Positions 4,974 to 6,020 of a stretch of DNA of 6,020 bases are shown here, piece after piece. Made by a program: the position numbers and the translations under genes. The notes under the pieces are model-generated. The model had not been told where the DNA came from. It saw only the letters and a program-made list of their open reading frames with translations, and did no database searches. The DNA is from Rhodoferax sp. (lineage in GTDB: Bacteria > Pseudomonadota > Gammaproteobacteria > Burkholderiales > Burkholderiaceae_C). Each line of letters begins with the position of its first letter. Positions within the stretch are counted from its first letter, which is position 1. The DNA is taken from NCBI GenBank assembly GCA_020048255.1, contig JAIFMR010000131.1, positions 1 to 6,020 of the forward strand, read 5' to 3'.

Positions 4974-6020
4974 TCAGCGCCCAGGCGGCTGCAGGGTGAG
5001 GGTGCTGCGGGTGTTGACGACGACATCGTTTTCGGCGAGGTACTGCTGCATGTAGCCACCCACGGCGTAGGCGGCGGCCTGGTCGCTGTAATGCCGGTCA
5101 AACGGCACACCGCTCTGACCCACCGGGTTGATGCCTCGGGACTGTTGCGGATCGGCAAAATCAATGATGCGCCGGGTCGACGGGCCGTAGCTCACCTCCC
5201 AGGGCGCGGGGCCAATGGCCGTGGCCAGGTTGTTGGGTACTTCGCGTGCGCCTGGTACAGCAAACGGCCCCACATTGAACAGCCAGTCAAACGGTTTTTG
5301 CGATGCCATGGGGTGGGCGTGCGTCAGCGTGTGGGCCACGCCCCAGCCCCAGTCGTTGGGGCTTTTGCCCAGCGTGTTTTGCAGGTGGGTGATGGTGGCG
5401 CGCCAGGCGATACGGGCAATGTCCTTGCGGGTTTCTTCCTTGTCGGTCCTGGCGTTGTCCCACCACGGTGAGGTTTCATCTGCCGCCAACCGGGGCAGAG
5501 CCAGGTCCAGCGCGCGCGTGCCCAGCAGGTTTTTGAACTGCGCTGTGCCCAACTCATCGGCCAGCGCGGCTTTGGCCAGTTCGTACAAAAACTGGGTGAA
5601 CACCGTGGGCGGAATGTTCAGGGTGGTGTATTGCCCGTCCCACAGGGTCAGGCTGTCAAACACCGAGCGCTCCAGCGGGTCACGCACCACATCGCTGAGC
5701 ACCGGCAGCATCGGCTCGAGCACACGCCAAAAATACCCCGTCTGTGTGCTGAGCTGCAATGACTGGCTGTTCAAAGGGTTCCACTGCAAGCTGTCATTGC
5801 CCAGGCGGTCCTCTAAGGATTGAGCACGGTCGGGTGGGTTGTAGTAGCCGGCAATGGGGATGCCGCTGGTGGACTTGGGTTGGTGGTTGGCCGACAAGAT
5901 ATAGCCGCGCGGCGGGTTTTCTTCTTGCGGGTTGTCGCTGAAGCGGTAGAAGCCCAGTTTGTCGGCCTCGGTGCTTTCACCGTCCAGAATAAAGCTGGAG
6001 TTGACGCCGGCTGGGCGAAT
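4974..6020 (-). CDS. Penicillin acylase family protein (Ntn hydrolase), C-terminal part
   Basis: The open frame runs from the right window edge to a TGA at 4974-4976, giving 348 residues; the N terminus is outside. It matches the beta-subunit end of the penicillin amidase family, in which a precursor is self-cleaved and the new N-terminal Ser hydrolyses an amide. Counted from the window edge, visible motifs are FILDGES (10-16), RGYILSANHQP (38-48), YYNPPDRA (59-66), a long helical region with LTLWDGQ, DWGWGVAHTLTHAHP (223-237), and the C-terminal block YGPSTRRIIDF (278-288), NPVGQSGVPF (298-307), HYSDQ (310-314) with a closing beta strand. The signal peptide, alpha subunit, spacer and catalytic Ser are unseen, so the substrate (beta-lactam, acyl-homoserine lactone or another amide) cannot be told. 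A TTG at 5895-5897 is an internal Leu codon, not a start. Confidence 0.9.
   Translation of the reverse strand: MRPAGVNSSFILDGESTEADKLGFYRFSDNPQEENPPRGYILSANHQPKSTSGIPIAGYYNPPDRAQSLEDRLGNDSLQWNPLNSQSLQLSTQTGYFWRVLEPMLPVLSDVVRDPLERSVFDSLTLWDGQYTTLNIPPTVFTQFLYELAKAALADELGTAQFKNLLGTRALDLALPRLAADETSPWWDNARTDKEETRKDIARIAWRATITHLQNTLGKSPNDWGWGVAHTLTHAHPMASQKPFDWLFNVGPFAVPGAREVPNNLATAIGPAPWEVSYGPSTRRIIDFADPQQSRGINPVGQSGVPFDRHYSDQAAAYAVGGYMQQYLAENDVVVNTRSTLTLQPPGR

Noticed and set aside
5215..5823. A 202-codon open frame on the + strand opposite the acylase
   Set aside because: It is a shadow of the penicillin-acylase coding frame; no family resemblance.

Overview
The window looks like chromosomal DNA from a betaproteobacterium, probably Burkholderiales and close to Comamonadaceae (Rhodoferax/Polaromonas-like). 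The grounds are a moderately high G+C content, an mcp-cheR-cheD-cheB gene order, and a ferrochelatase whose N-terminal motif (LYCNLGTPDSP) and overall sequence resemble that group. The taxonomic call is inference from sequence style, not from a marker gene.

Positions 1-3073 (+ strand) hold the end of a chemotaxis cluster: the last 49 codons of a methyl-accepting chemotaxis protein, then cheR (receptor methyltransferase), cheD (receptor glutamine deamidase) and cheB (methylesterase/deamidase). cheR and cheD are separated by 1 bp, and cheD and cheB overlap by ATGA, so these three should be co-translated. Together they form the receptor-modification (adaptation) arm of chemotaxis. A single-domain bacteriohemerythrin with a complete set of diiron ligands follows 60 bp after cheB, where a cheY/cheZ pair would often be found. 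The most notable observation is in CheB: about 15 residues are missing, in frame, from the receiver domain (strand beta4 and the start of alpha4, with the conserved Ser/Thr switch residue), while the phospho-acceptor Asp and the whole methylesterase catalytic triad remain.

Positions 3101-6020 are all on the - strand. From right to left they hold the C-terminal 348 residues of a penicillin-acylase-family (Ntn-hydrolase) protein that runs off the window, a type II toxin-antitoxin pair brnT-brnA, and hemH (ferrochelatase, last step of protoheme synthesis). The hemH and hemerythrin genes converge with a 27-bp gap. The brnTA module has two inverted repeats in its short upstream region, which are candidate operators, a hairpin over the last codons of brnA, and an imperfect 15-bp direct repeat on its two sides that could mark its insertion.

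No intergenic stretch exceeds about 125 bp. I saw no tRNA, rRNA, CRISPR array or insertion sequence. No complete new multi-gene system is evident; the chief novelties are the shortened CheB receiver domain and the structure around brnTA.
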